A stretch of DNA of 64,000 nt from Cryptomeria japonica (GCF_030272615.1 NC_081414.1:521978185-522042184), one strand, 5' to 3'. Positions 44,767-56,764 are shown, numbered from the stretch's first letter. Notes: generated by a model from the sequence alone, not told the origin. Program-made: numbers and translations.

Positions 44767-47652
44767 ATGGAGGGTTCTAGTTCTAAGGGCAACAGGAAGG
44801 TCACTGAGGTCTTTAAAAGTGCTTCGAAGAAGTCTAAAGCTAGAGATGGTGTGCAGAAACGAAATTTAAACCAAGATATGATTGACCAAATGAGCTCACC
44901 AAAAGCCAAATCCTAGAGATCTAAGACTAATTTGCCTATCTGTGATCAGATAGAAGATGATTTCAAGGAAATTGGTGGTGTCTAGACCAGGGTTAGAGGT
45001 CACGAGTTGTTCTTGTATCATTATTCATGAAGAAGCAAGCCGAGCCCAATCTCAAACCCGTGGACAACTGGATTAGGTAAACTTGTGGTCCCAAATGTCT
45101 TTGCCAATATCCAATTGATGAAAACATTGGCTAGGGCTTATGAGGCCATGAAAAGATGTATTCAATTTCCAAATGGTGAAGCATTCATCCTCCTTTCAGT
45201 GGCTACCATTCAGGAGGTTTTTGGCCTTGGTTTCAAATCTAATGTGCCTTTGTCTTTTGAAAAACTAGAAGAAGAGTATGCAAAGATGGATATTGTATAA
45301 AATGGGTGGAATTTGGCCATACATAAGGCTAGGAAAGGAAAGTTTACAAATGAAGACAGGCCCCCATTTGACATCATTTTCAGGCAATATTTGCAGTGTA
45401 CATATATGGCATGCAACAAGTGGAAGGAGTTGAGGTTCTAGATATAACTCAGATAGGACCTCTAGTTCTTGTTGCTAACACACAAATGTATGAGTCGAGA
45501 TAATTCAATTATGCTACTTACATTATTGAGAAGATGCATGAGGGTTTCTTAAGCCTTCATAATAACCTCGAAAAAGTCTTTTAAGTTTTATTCATTGTTA
45601 ATGCATATTGTTTTGTTTTATGGATGACTCCGGGGGCTATGGCCTGAGGAATTGAAGCTAAATATTCATGGCAAGGATGGACAGAAGTAGCCTGTATAAT
45701 TATGAGTGTCACTGTGGGATGCTTGGTTCATGAGATCTCATTATGTCAAGTTTGAAGAGTTTTTTATGCAGCCATTATACAAAGTTTTTGGGGTTACTTT
45801 TGATGGATCATTTTCAGCAGAAATCAAAATATTTCTTAGACCCCATGAACATGGGGATACTAGGGTTAATCATAATTGGGGTGACTGGTATGTATGCCAG
45901 GACTTCATATATGTTGGAGTGTTTGGATTTGAAGGTGCCCCTTATGTGCTACCAAAGCTTGTGCCTAACAAAATTACCTACCTAAAGATTGTGAGACAAA
46001 TGAGTGTCTCTAATTCACAATATTTTGGGGGCACCCACAAACAAGTTTTTCTACCCAGTACTCTACATTTTGGTGACTTCACCATTGTATCCACAAAAGT
46101 GTATGAAGTCATTGACAGGAGGTTGATAGAAGATTACAACCTCTATAAGCACACAAGCTGAAAGATTTATGACCCGGAGGGCTCCATACACCAAAGCAGA
46201 AAAGGGCAAAATCTGGGCAATTATTTTTATGAGCACGTTGAAGCCTTGGATATATTTAGAAACAAGGAATCCGAGGAGGCCATGCTGATCTTTCAGGATT
46301 TGAACTAGAGACTAGAAGAAAAAGACAAAGGCTAGAGGAGATGGAAGAAGAAGAAGAAGCCAAAAGTGAGTCAGGAGAGAATGAGGTTGTTTCCAGATTC
46401 ACGATGCTTGAAAGGGAGGAGGAGCCTAAAGCACATGACCTAACTATTGTAAGGATAAATGTCAATGTTGATGTTAGGTGAGAAGAGCATACTTCTTTTG
46501 TTTCTGATGATGAATTCATCAAATCGAAGGAATTTAAGTCCTTTTTGTATCATTTCATAGGAAAGAGGCTAAGAGAAGCAATACCTGATATAACACTAGA
46601 AAATGAGGCAGAGATGCTTAGAAAATTGAAGGTTGATATTGATACAGAAGTAGAAGGCATGACCCCTCAAAGGGGAAGGCAACATCTTGCAGAGGAAAGA
46701 ATTATCCTCTTTCTAGGCTAGGATCTTAGTGCATCCTTTATTTTTGATAGCCTATTGCATTCAGATAAGAAGGACTTCAAGTTAGATATTGAGGGCATGA
46801 ATGACATCTTCATTGGATCAAGATGATCCAGATGATGAGGCTATGCACTTGTGGGTCCTTTATCCTCCAAATAAGAGGCTAAAGATCATAGATGTGGACA
46901 AGGATTTTGGACACATGATGAAGTTAAAGGTTGGTGAAGTCGATCCCATGGTCAAAACAGACATGGGAGTTGATATTTCAAGATTAAATAAAGCATGGAT
47001 GAAGATGTTGGTGAGAGAAACAGGAAAATACAAATCATTGTATGAGGAACTCTTAAGAAGTAGGGGCCAGCCTATACCCTAGATAGAAAATGAGTCCAAA
47101 CCAAAAAAGAAGTATGAAGAATTGAACAAAGAAAACAAAAAGTTGAGGGAAAGAATGCAGAGCATAAGGACATACACAACATGTGTCTTGTTGACCAAAA
47201 GATTTGAGAATCTGCAAAAGATACTAGAGGAATTCTAGATTGTTTACCAGAAAAACATGGATAACATAGTATCACACCAGAGGATCTTTCATAGGTTAAA
47301 CATGTTATTGCAGTATCAGACATTGGGTGACAAAAGGATCAATAAAGTCAAAAAATTGATTGACACTCATGAAAGATTCACAACAGAGTTAAAAACTAAA
47401 TATGAGGAGTGTAAGGGGATTGTTAATCATGGATTCCCAAGCGTGGTAGATGATACAAGGGTTATAAAGGACAAAGACCAGTGGATTACCAAATGCAAAT
47501 CTCTACTAAATTCAGCCCTTAGCATTTCCTATGCAGATACTTTGGATATGAATGAAATAGGGGAACAGGTTGAGAATTTTGTTACAGTGGAGATAGAGGT
47601 CAGAGACATCATTTTCAATGCCTGCACATATAAAGAGGAAGGATATCTTTGA
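44767..47652 (+). pseudogene. Large ORF of unknown function in the insertion
   Basis: About 960 codons in one frame from ATG 44767 (MEGSSSKGNRKVTEVFKSAS) to TGA 47650. Early stops are TAG, TAG, TGA and TAA; a local double shift lies at about 45440-45640. Recognisable blocks are VPNVFANIQLMKTLARAYEA, EAFILLSVATIQEVFGLGFK, WDAWFMRSHYVKFEEFFMQP and DWYVCQDFIYVGVFGFEGAP, then acidic segments and a coiled-coil C-terminal third (YKSLYEELLRS, KKLIDTHERFTTELKTKYEE). The layout (globular N-terminus, coiled-coil end, followed by a purine tract) is like family X ORF2, but clear sequence identity is limited to the short ..I..V.GL motif. I do not recognise the family. Confidence 0.65.
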
Positions 47653-48662
47653 CATATCCAAAAGTGTGGTCAAATACTAGATGGGAAGAATTAGTTTATG
47701 TCATTGTAATGTGTTTTAGTTGTAGTAGTTAAAAAGGGGGTAGTTAGGATTTTGTTAGTCTTAGTTTGTACTAATAAAAGGGTGTGTCCTTTCATTCTTA
47801 TCTTTTGATTCATATATATAGAGAGTCATTTTGTATTCTAAAGGGGACAAAAGGTAGGAGAAACTACTATTTTAAGAATTGTTTGTTGGAACTAGAAGTG
47901 TTATGTAAAACAGGTCTGTAGAAATGAAAAACCATTTTGTGCAAGCGAGTGTATCATGAAGTATCTGTGAGTCTGTAGTTTTTGTATACCAATTATTCCA
48001 GAAATTAATATACAAGATTTGTTGTTTTTATCTTCAGATCATTTCATGTTCTATGATATTGATGAGTTAAAATCCTTTGGATAAATCTGAATAAGGTTTG
48101 TTGCAGTGTTCTATCACTTGTTGTTATAAAGATAACATAATTGTTTTTGTTGTTCTTATAACATACATTGAAGTCATTGCAGTGATATTCTTGCATACTT
48201 GTAAGTTCTTTCAAACTGTCTCCAAGGACCACATGTATTTGTCCATTAAGTAACATGCAAATTGTCAAATAAGGCACTGGTCAGTTATTAGTTTTCTGTG
48301 AGTAAATTTGGTGTGCACAAATCCCTCACCAGAGAAAAATATTACTAGTTTCTACTAGCATTGTTCTTTCATAGTTGCTCTTGGTTCCAACAACATTCTT
48401 TTATGAGATTTTTTCATTATCAATTATACTCAAGTTTCAGATTAAAGCAAGTTACAAGAATATAATAAATCATAGTTGCAAGAAACATCTTGACATTCGT
48501 GTAAATAGCTAAACTGATAAATTTAAATTCACTATAAAGAAATCTCTTTGTGCTTTGGAGATTTAGGTATACCCACCTAGGTCTAATGGAGCCTAAAGTG
48601 AAGGGGAATTTGGTCTTTGACCATTCCCATTCGTTGGCTAAGGTTGATTGAGAAATCAGTAG
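47653..48662 (+). repeat. LTR-like right end of the insertion
   Basis: After a purine tract near 47731 comes tgttagtcttagtttgtac, a TATATATA element near 47813 and a polyA-signal-like region near 48005. This is the order of an LTR (U3-R-U5). No second copy is visible in the window. No ORF. Confidence 0.4.
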
Positions 48663-49300
48663 GAGAGTTGGCAAAGCTCTGAGATTTCCAATCTGTGGTT
48701 TTGGGAACTAACAAGAGGTTTGTCTGGTGTTGGGAAAACATATTCCCTCAGTGATGAAGAAAACAAAAGGAAAATTGAAGCCCTGATGTGGAACTTACAC
48801 AAGTTTTGTAGGACTCCTAGTAAATTATATGGAATAATCCCATCACATTTGCAAGATAAAATTGAAGGGATATGGAAGATAGATCTAGCTATTGAAAAAG
48901 AACATAGAATAAAAGCACTCATGGAAGTGCAACATCATTTAGATCTTGATCAAGCTTCACTAGTGGTTGAAGCATACATTCAACATTTCAAAATAAGAAA
49001 TAGAACTGGGAGAGTGGCAGTAGGTGAAGTCAAGCAGTGCACAAAGAAGGGGTTACCTTGTGGTAGAAAATTATGATTCAGCAAAAGGAAGATGAAGAAG
49101 AAATAGCAAAGGGAACAAAACAGGACCAAGGTGCAACTACCCTTGACAAAGGAAAAGGTAAGGAAAAAGACTCCACTGAAGATTTTGATATTTTCTCAGT
49201 TGAGGACATCATAGGAATTGTTGTATCAGGCATTCCCAATCTGACAAAGGATGTCAAGCAACCGGTTCATACTACACCGATGAAGAAGGCTAAACATACT
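48663..49300 (+). pseudogene. Family X ORF2 (copy B), part 2
   Basis: Reads WFWELTRGLSGVGKTYSLSD, then IIPSHLQDKIEGIWKIDLAI, which aligns with IPTDLYNRLEARR of copy D and IPTELYNKLDGRR of copy A. A shift near 49075 precedes an acidic/Lys stretch (KGKGKEKDSTEDFDIFSVED). It is cut at 49300 by copia element 1; the sequence across the empty site reads AKHT then KHTSKDEVIVEDIPYEFI in the same frame. Confidence 0.75.
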
Positions 49301-50985
49301 TGTTGGCATTGAGTTGTCATTGATGTCAACTGGTATTGCAGGCAAGCTACTGGGTTGAAGAATAATGTACTGGTATGATGAAAGACAAGTACTATTAGTA
49401 ACTTCATCAGTATGAGATGAGATACATGTGTGGGTGAGCATGTTAAGTGATAACTGGTTGAGCTTATATTGGTCTAAAGTTTGGCTGCTTGTTTATGATG
49501 AAGAGGCAGAATGTTAAAGTCATCATAAACCACCGAAAGTGAAGGTGTGTTTACCGGTGTAGTGTTCACTATCGGTTAGCAAAAGAAGAAGGTCCCACCA
49601 GTAAAGGGATGTACCGGTATGAGGTTGCCGAATGATCAGGTATGAACTAACTTTGTATCAGTAAGCTAAGTGATTGACCATTGTAACGCCATGTGGAGCT
49701 AAAGTGGCAAATATGCAGGGGTCGATAAAGCCACCATCGACAAGGTTGGTGAAACTGTTAATCGACATAAATGAAACAACCAAAAATCACAAGATTATAA
49801 ATGACCAATGCGGCTCGAGGAAGAAAGAATAACAAAGGAAGATCAAGGAGCAGTTGGCGCCTGAATCAATGCAAAGGAAATCCGATCACAAGATGACCTC
49901 GAAAAGGAAACAGCCAGGCATTTTTATGTGTCAACGAATTTTAAAGTAAAAAATCTTGTACGTGATTGCTATCTTTAGAAAGCATACATTGGATAATGAA
50001 AAATGTGTATAGATGCATCCCTGGAGTACAGGTGATTGACACATGATAGACTAGATAGGATCTAATGTAGATTGTGTCAGGGAAAGGAAACCCTAAGCTC
50101 TCAAATTTTGAATTGTGTTTTGGTAGGAAATGAGTGGTTAAAAAGAAAAGCTCAAGACAGAGCAAGGTGCTACTATTGTAGAAGACAAGTGTAATTTTTG
50201 TTGTCAGAGAGCCAAAGAGAAAAACAATTAAAGTATTTATGAGAAAAGCATTAATTTATAGGTGAAGCAGAGAAAACAAGTATAAGGAACAACCAGTGAA
50301 GAGTGCATTGAACATCGAGGTTATAAACTGGCAGAAGAAGTGTCTGATAAAGAGTGATTGTGGGTGAGTTAAGAAAGAGGAAGATAGTGTGAGTGAAGAT
50401 TGAGAAAGGTGATCAACAAAGTCAAGTTGCAAAGTAAGAAAAGAGGAAACATACTAGTAAGACTGAAACCGGCAAAGTAGGATATTGTAAGGTTGAAAAA
50501 CTTCATTTGCAACATGATTTCATTTGTGTATCTAAGTTTTATATTGTTTTTCACTAAGTTGTATCGTAGTGTAGGGTTCGTAGCTCCTTTAGGTAGTAGC
50601 CTATAAATTGTGCAGGGGATGGTGCTCCCTTGAGTCGGTGCTCATAAATTAGTGGTTGGTTCTCCTTGGGTTGGTGCCCTAAATTTTTTAATCAGAGTTT
50701 AACTGTGAGGCTGGATTAGAGCATAAGATCTCTAGCAGCTATTCTCACCAATTTTTTTCCCACATTGGGTTTTCCTCGTATATATCTAGTGTTGTGTGGT
50801 ACATCATTGTATATTTGGAATTTTAGTAGTTTAGAAAATCCTTTCTCACACCTTGGTTGCACTATTTAAGCTGTCAGTTAACACTCAATTTGTTTCATTT
50901 ACTGATATCTTCTTGATAAAAGGAAATAGATTAAATCATTGATTCACCCCCCCCACCCCTTCTCAGTGATCCATTGTGTCCAACA
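49301..50985 (+). repeat. 5' LTR of copia element 1
   Basis: 1,685 bp, from TGTTGGCATTGAGTTGTC to ccattgtgtccaaca. Same family as the solo LTR at 202-19418. Contains repeated ttggtgccctaaat phrases and the poly-C block gattcaccccccccacccc. Confidence 0.95.
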
Positions 50986-51000
50986 ATTGGTATCAGAGCA
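50986..51000 (+). other. Primer binding site of copia element 1
   Basis: attggtatcagagca, complementary to initiator tRNA-Met, directly after the LTR. Confidence 0.92.
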
Positions 51001-51061
51001 TAGGTACCCTATTTTGTCAAAAGCATTCTCTACCTTGTGTAGATCTTGCCAAGTGTTCATA

Positions 51062-53256
51062 ATGGCAAGAAATGAATCAGCCTCCTCAAAAGCTCCTATG
51101 TTTGATAGTACCAACTATGCCTTTTGGAGTAGAAGAATAGAAACCTATATGTCCTCTCTAGGTTGTGATGTATGGATGTCGGTTGTAAATGGATATACAG
51201 TTCCTAATAATCCCCCTACTGATCCAGATGCAAAGAAGGAATATGAGAACAATGCTAAAGCCAAGAATGCCATTCTTAGTGGGTTGTCCAATAATGAGTT
51301 TGTCAAAGTCATGCATTGCTCTTCTGCCAAGGAAACCTGGAATAAGTTGCAAAAGGTTTTTGAAGGCGATGCTAAAGTCAAAGAAGCCAAGTTGTAGGCT
51401 TTGAGAGCACAACTTGAGGGCTTGAAGATGAGAGATGAAGAGAAGATTGCTGACTATCTCCAAAGGGTTGATGAAACAACAAACACCATTAGAGGGCTTG
51501 GAGAAGAAATAAAAGATGAGGTTATAGTGAAGAAAGTGCTTATATCTCTTACATCTAAGTATGATAAAAAGGTCTCAGCAATAGAAGAAGAAAAAGAACT
51601 GAAAGTGTTTACAATGGATGAGTTGTATGGCTCCCTAACTGCTTATGAGATAAGGACTGCCGGTACTGATGCTATGAAGAAAGAAGCTGCATTCAAGACA
51701 TCAAGAAAAGGAAAAGAAGAATCTACTCATGATGCAACTAGTGAAGACTCTGATGACATCGTGGCAAATGTTTTCAAAAGACTCAAGACAGGTTCAAGCA
51801 AATATAAAGGCAAGCTTCCTTTAAAATGTTTCAACTGTGGAAAGATTAGACATTTTGCTGCTAAATGTCCTTATGGTGACAAGAATGAAGATGATCAACC
51901 AAAGGGTAGCAGATCATTTAGTAAGGATAAGAAGAAAAATGTCTACTGGCATGGTAGAAAAGGCTACCGGAAGCAAAGAAGTCTTTACACACATGAAGAT
52001 GATACCACAGATGAGGAAAGTGCCAGATGATTGATGCAGTGATGATGAAGTAAGAGTAATCCTTTTGATGGCTCAAGAGGTACTAATACCTAAAGAAGAA
52101 GAAGAGGAAGAGAAAGAAGGTGAAGTAGATCTTGAAGAAGAACTCATTAGTGCCGTAGATGAGCTAAAGAAAACAAGAAGAGAGTTGAAGAAGGTAAAAT
52201 GGGTTGCAGCTGAATAAACAAGAGTTGTTGGAACAATCTCTTGAAGTGTCCCAGAAAACCATAGCAGATCTAAAACTTTAGTTGGAAGAGGCCAAGAGGA
52301 TGTGTGAAGTCACTAGTACCAGTCTAAGTGAAAAGGAAAAGGAACATCAGAATCTAGAAGCAGAAATAGTGAAACTCCCGAAGGACTTGGAGAAAAGTCA
52401 GGAAGAAATAAAAGTGAGAAGCAAGTATGAAGGTAGCACTAAAGCTTTGGACAAGATGTTGAGCAAACAGAAGCAATCCAAAGATACTAGTGGCTTAGGC
52501 TTTCTAAAAGGTCAAAGATCAAATAGAAAAGACACGTCGGATAAGGAAATTCAATTCACTTCTACTACGGAAGGTGAAGAGAAGAAGACATTCATAGTGG
52601 GCAAGGATACCAACAAAAAGACATATGCAGATGTTGCTAGAAACCGATACACAAACCAGTATGCTAAATCAATGAACCGGAAACCATACTCAATGCACCA
52701 GCATGCAGATTCAAGGAGAAATGTAGGCATTGATCATGAAGGACTTACAAGGGTTAGAAACATGAGAGGAAGCACCACCGTGAGGTAGGCATTTGCAAAT
52801 TCAAGACAACCTAACCAGTATGTACCAAATTTTCATGGTTATTATCATCAGTGCAATAAGTTCGATCATAGAATGGAAGACTGTAGGAAAATGAATGGCA
52901 ACCCTAGTTTTGAGAGTAGAAACTCATTTGTTGCATTACAAAGTAGAAATGTCATGTGCTATAATTGCAACAAGTTTGGTCACAAGAGTTATGAATGTAG
53001 AAGTAACATGCAAATGTCCTACAAGAATGTTTTGAGTACATCTTTTGGTGCTAATGTGAAATGTTATAAGTGTCAAAATTTTGGTCACATAAGAAAGCAC
53101 TATCAGCTGAGAACTGACAAGCAAAAGAGAGTTGTATCAGATGAAAAGTCAGAATCAAAACTGGAACACAAAGTGACAAAAGAGGAAAAGAAAGAAGAGA
53201 AACCAGTTTGGGTAGAGAAGGAGAAAAACAAGATAGAGTCTAGCCTGATTGTGTAG
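51062..53256 (+). pseudogene. Gag of copia element 1
   Basis: ATG 51062. N-terminal copia gag: MFDSTNYAFWSRRIETYMSS, AILSGLSNNEFVKVMHCSSA and ETWNKLQKVFEGDAKVKEAK, then a TAG at about 51396 in a CAG-like context, and LEGLKMRDEEKIADYLQRVD. First knuckle CFNCGKIRHFAAKC at about 51829. A frameshift near 52031 precedes a long coiled coil (SLSEKEKEHQNLEAEIVKLP). The distal cluster has CHQCNKFDHRMEDC, CYNCNKFGHKSYEC and CYKCQNFGHIRKHY (last Cys is Tyr). Multiple knuckles and coiled coil make it longer than a typical copia gag, like SIRE-type gags. Confidence 0.9.
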
Positions 53257-53520
53257 ACCGCTCTACATGCTGAAAGGAGAAATTTATGGGTAGTTGACAG
53301 TTGCTGCTCAAATCACATGACTGGAGATAAGAAAAAGTTCATCAAGCTTGATGATTGGAATGGTGGTTCAATCCAGTTCGATGATAACTCCTCCATCAAA
53401 ATCAAAGGTCGAGGTACACTGAATATTGATGGAAAGCTCAAGTCTCATGATGTGTACTATGTGGAAGGTTTGAAAGATAACCTACTGAGTGTAAGTCAGA
53501 TGTGTGACAAAGGGTAAAAG
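53257..53520 (+). pseudogene. Protease of copia element 1
   Basis: The active-site region reads WVVDSCCSNHMTGDKKKF, where copia proteases normally have D-S/T-G, so the Gly is Cys here. Then IKIKGRGTLNIDGKLKSHDV and GLKDNLLSVSQMCDKG. Same frame as the second half of gag. Confidence 0.88.
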
Positions 53521-54771
53521 TTCTCATTTGATTCTACGAGTTGCTAGATAAGGAAGCAGAGTATTGGTCAGGTGGTAGCAGAAGGAAAGAGAATAGAGGG
53601 TAATGTCTACAATCTAAAGGAATGTTATGAGTCCCAATGCATGATGGGATAGGTTGATGAAAGTTGGTTGTGGCACCGAAGACTAGGCCATGTGAAATTT
53701 GACAATCTGATGAAGATAAGCAAGAACTAGTATGTGAGAAACATACCTCAGATCATAAAACTGGCAACCACATTATGTGATGAATGTATCAGAGGTAAGC
53801 AAGCAAAGGTTAGTTTTAAGACAAAATAATATAACACCTCAAGACCTTTGGCATTGATACATACCGACATGTGGGCCAACACGAACAAGAGCTTTGGTGG
53901 GAGAAAGGTATTTCATGTTGTTCATAGATGATTACTCAAGAATGACTTGGGTAACCTTCCTTCATGACAAGTCACAAGCATTTGAGAAATTCAAAATTTT
54001 TAGGAAGATGGTGGAAAATGAAAGTGGACACCAGTTAAAGTGCCTAAGATCTAACCGAGGTGGAGAATTTTCTTCAAATAAATTTGTTGACTACTGTGAG
54101 AAGCATGGAATTCAAAGACAGTTTTCAGCTGCAAGGACACCTTAGCCAAATGGGGTGGTGGAAAGGAAAAATAGGACAGTGAAAGAGATGGTCAGGACAA
54201 TATTGAATGAGGCCAACATACCAGACATATACTAGAAGGAAGCAGTTCATATTGTTGTCTACACCTTAAACCAAGTTCAGTTAAGGGTGAACAATAGAAT
54301 GACTCCTTATGAGTTATGGAATGAAAGGAAACCATCACTCATACACTTCAGAGTGTTTGGAAGTAATTGCTTCATCAAGAAAGATGTTGATGGATTGGGA
54401 AGTTTTGATTCCCGAAGTGATGAAGGAATTTTCTTAGGATAGTCAGCCAATAGTAAAGCCTACAAATGCTACAACAAGAGATTGAGAAGGGTGGTTGAGA
54501 GTACACATGTGAGAATAGATGAAGACACACACAAAGGACAATCTGCACCTGCACCCTACATTGATGTGTCAGATGTAGAATGTGAAGACCAATCTAACAA
54601 TGGACCAATAGAAGATGTGCCAAACAAGACTCTCAACTGGTATGTCTAGAATAATCATCCGGAAGAACATATCATAGGAGATAGGAATGAAGGTGTGCAG
54701 ACCAAAAGGAGATTAGCCTGAGAAGGTGAGCATGTAAATTTATGTCTCATGACTAAAGTAGAGCCCAAAAC
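53521..54771 (+). pseudogene. Integrase and first part of RT region, copia element 1
   Basis: Zinc region WLWHRRLGHVKFDNLMK and LCDECIRGKQAK. Core: ALIHTDMWANT (first Asp kept), LFIDDYSRMTWVTFLHDK, LRSNRGGEFSSNKF (second catalytic Asp is Asn), NGVVERKNRT (Glu kept). C-terminal block PYELWNERKPSLIHFRVFGS. A frameshift lies near 53850 and there are TAG stops near 53700, 54145 and 54235. It ends HVNLCLMTKVEPK, the stretch before the RT palm, where the deletion begins. Confidence 0.9.
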
Positions 54772-55646
54772 TTTTGAATTGCATTTTGGCAAGAAACGAG
54801 TGGTTAAAAAGAAAAGCTCGAGACAGAGCAAGGTGTTGTTGTTGTAGAAGACAAGTGTAATTTTTGTTGTCAGAGAGCCGAAGAGAAAAACACTTAAAGT
54901 ATTTGTAAGAAAAGTATTAATTTACAGGTGAAGCAGAGCAAACCAGTATAAGGAACAACCGGTGAAGAGTGCATTGAACATAGAGGTTATAAACTAACAG
55001 AAGTAGTGTCTGATAAAGAGTGATTGAGGGTGAGTTAAGAAGGAGGAAGATAGTGTGAGTGAAGATTGAGAAAGGTGATCAGCAAAGTCAAGTTGCAGAG
55101 TAAGAAAAGAGGAAATAGTCTAGTAAGACTGAAACTGACAGAGCAGGATATTGTAAGGTTGCAAAACTTCATTTGTAATAGTGATTCCATTTGTGTATCT
55201 AAGTTTTATATTTTTTGTCACTAAGTTGTATCTTAGTGTAGGGGTCATAGCTCCTTTAGGTAGTAGCCTATAAATTGTGTAGGGGTTGGTGCTCCCTTGA
55301 GTTGGTGCTCATAAATTAGGAGTTGGTGCTCCTTGGGTTGGTGCCCTAAATTTTGTAATCAGAGTTTCATTGTGAGGCTAGATTGGAGTAGAAGACCTTC
55401 AACAACTATTCTCACCAAGGTTTTTCCCAAATTGGGTTTTCTTTGTATATATTTGGTGTTGTGTGGTGCATCTTTGTATATGTGGCATTTTAGTAGTTTA
55501 GCAAATCCTTTCTCACACCTTGGTTGCACTATTTAAGCTGTCGATTAACACTCAGTTTGTTTCATTTATCGATATCTTCTTATTAAAAGGAAAAAGATTA
55601 AATCACTTATTAACCCCCCCCTCTCAGTGATCCATTGTGTCCAACA
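54772..55646 (+). repeat. 3' LTR of copia element 1, 5'-truncated
   Basis: 875 bp matching 50106-50985 of the 5' LTR. The junction has short shared sequence ttttgaattg. Ends ccattgtgtccaaca followed by the duplicate ATACT. Confidence 0.93.
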
Positions 55647-56731
55647 ATACTAAGCATACCAGTAAAGATGAGGTGATAGTTGAAGACATTCCTTATGAAT
55701 TTATACACCTCACAGGAATTTAGTGGCACCAAATACTATTTTGTCAGAAGAAGGAAAAGAGGAAGAGAAGAAAGTAGAGGATAAGAAAGCAATGATGGAT
55801 ACTCCTCTAACAAAGAGGAAGTTAGACTTAGAAACTGAAAGTGAAAAGAAGAAGGTAAAAATCATCACAACAGCTAGTTCAGAAGTTGAGACTGCAGAAA
55901 AGGAAGATGAAATAGAGGAGGAAGAAGAGGGAGAATCAGTCATTGATATAAATAAAATGACTCCCAAGCAATTGATGAAAGTCTTAGAAAAACTGAGAAT
56001 TCAAGCTGAAAAGGCTAAACTAAGAGCAAAGAAAAACAAGGCAATAATTCTCAATTCTGCCGAGACAATTCTCTCTGACCTAATTCCTGACATTGTTGTT
56101 GGTGATACTGCAACCATCATTGATTAGTTGAGTACTCTTGTTACAATAATCGGTTCAGAGGCAACCGATCTGGAGAAGATTACAATAAGGCAATATGAAT
56201 CAAAGAGGAGAAAATTTAATGGAACAAATATCAGTTGGAAAAGTTGCCCTCTTCACCCAAACAAAATAAGTAAAAAATATACTGTAGGAAGTTGGTCAAT
56301 TACTGGTGAATTCTTCAATTTTTATCGATTTAATCAGAGATCTAGAAGACAAAAGAAATCAGACTAAAAAAGAAATTCAAGATCTGATAAGTTCTTTTGA
56401 TCCTTTTACTAGTTCAGCATCAACTTTTACTAGCAAAGTCAAACAACTTAATCATGAAATCAAAAGGTTGAAAGAAGAAGAGGACAAACGAAGCCTTAGT
56501 TTGTTAGAGCTACAGTGCTATTTGGCATCAATTATTGATTTTATGCAAATGAATATTAAAGAAGCAAAACACCTCATAAGTGAACCTAACTCCAAGACAG
56601 TCGATGATATGGAGGTTTTTATCACAGTCTTGCATGGCCACTTCACCACCATGAAACATGTACAATATTCATGGGAATCCTCTTTGAAAGTAGCTCAAGA
56701 AAATTTCAAAGAGATTTTTGTTTTACTTTGA
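55647..56731 (+). pseudogene. Family X ORF2 (copy B), part 3, C-terminal
   Basis: Resumes KHTSKDEVIVEDIPYEFI, a TAG and a shift near 55721, then acidic/Lys-rich EEEEEGESVIDINKMTPKQL, a TAG at 56125, more shifts, and a coiled-coil end IDLIRDLEDKRNQTKKEIQD and VKQLNHEIKRLKEEEDKR. It finishes WESSLKVAQENFKEIFVLL, comparable with the ends of copy A (..AYPDIFKYI) and copy D (..VLTDIFQIL). Confidence 0.8.
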
Positions 56732-56764
56732 CAAATTATTTTGTATGGTCTTTGCCATTGATGG

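Larger units (their letters stand above)
43131..48662 (+). mobile_element. Unclassified insertion in copy B ORF2, with its own large ORF
   Basis: ORF2 of copy B stops near 43122 and resumes near 48663, so this block is an insertion. It contains a repeat-rich left part, one ORF of about 960 codons (44767-47652), a purine tract (aaaaagggggtag near 47731) and an LTR-like right part. I could not find matching terminal repeats. A possible left boundary TGTTAGC (43131) after ggagg and a right boundary after aaatca followed by gtagg give only a 4/5 target match. It may be a polymerase-less LTR element whose LTRs have diverged or been lost. Confidence 0.5.
49301..55646 (+). mobile_element. SIRE-like Ty1/copia element 1, internally deleted
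   Basis: It has an exact 5-bp target duplication ATACT (49296-49300 and 55647-55651). 5' LTR 49301-50985, primer site, gag, protease and integrase are present. The sequence then jumps at about 54771 from the start of the RT region directly into the middle of the 3' LTR. RT, RNase H, the purine tract and the first 800 bp or so of the 3' LTR are gone. The intact target duplication shows that the deletion occurred within an inserted copy or on its template. It is inserted in ORF2 of family X copy B. Confidence 0.95.

Noticed and set aside
43131-48662. Firm LTR pair and target duplication for the unclassified insertion
   Set aside because: The candidate ends (43131 TGTTAGC and aaatca near 48658) are not similar to each other over length, and the flanks match only 4 of 5 bases, so I do not claim a defined element.
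49941-50165. Short open frames inside LTRs (also near 1001-1423, 21782-22093, 27426-27704)
   Set aside because: They lie in LTR sequence repeated elsewhere, are not conserved between LTR copies, and show no domain.
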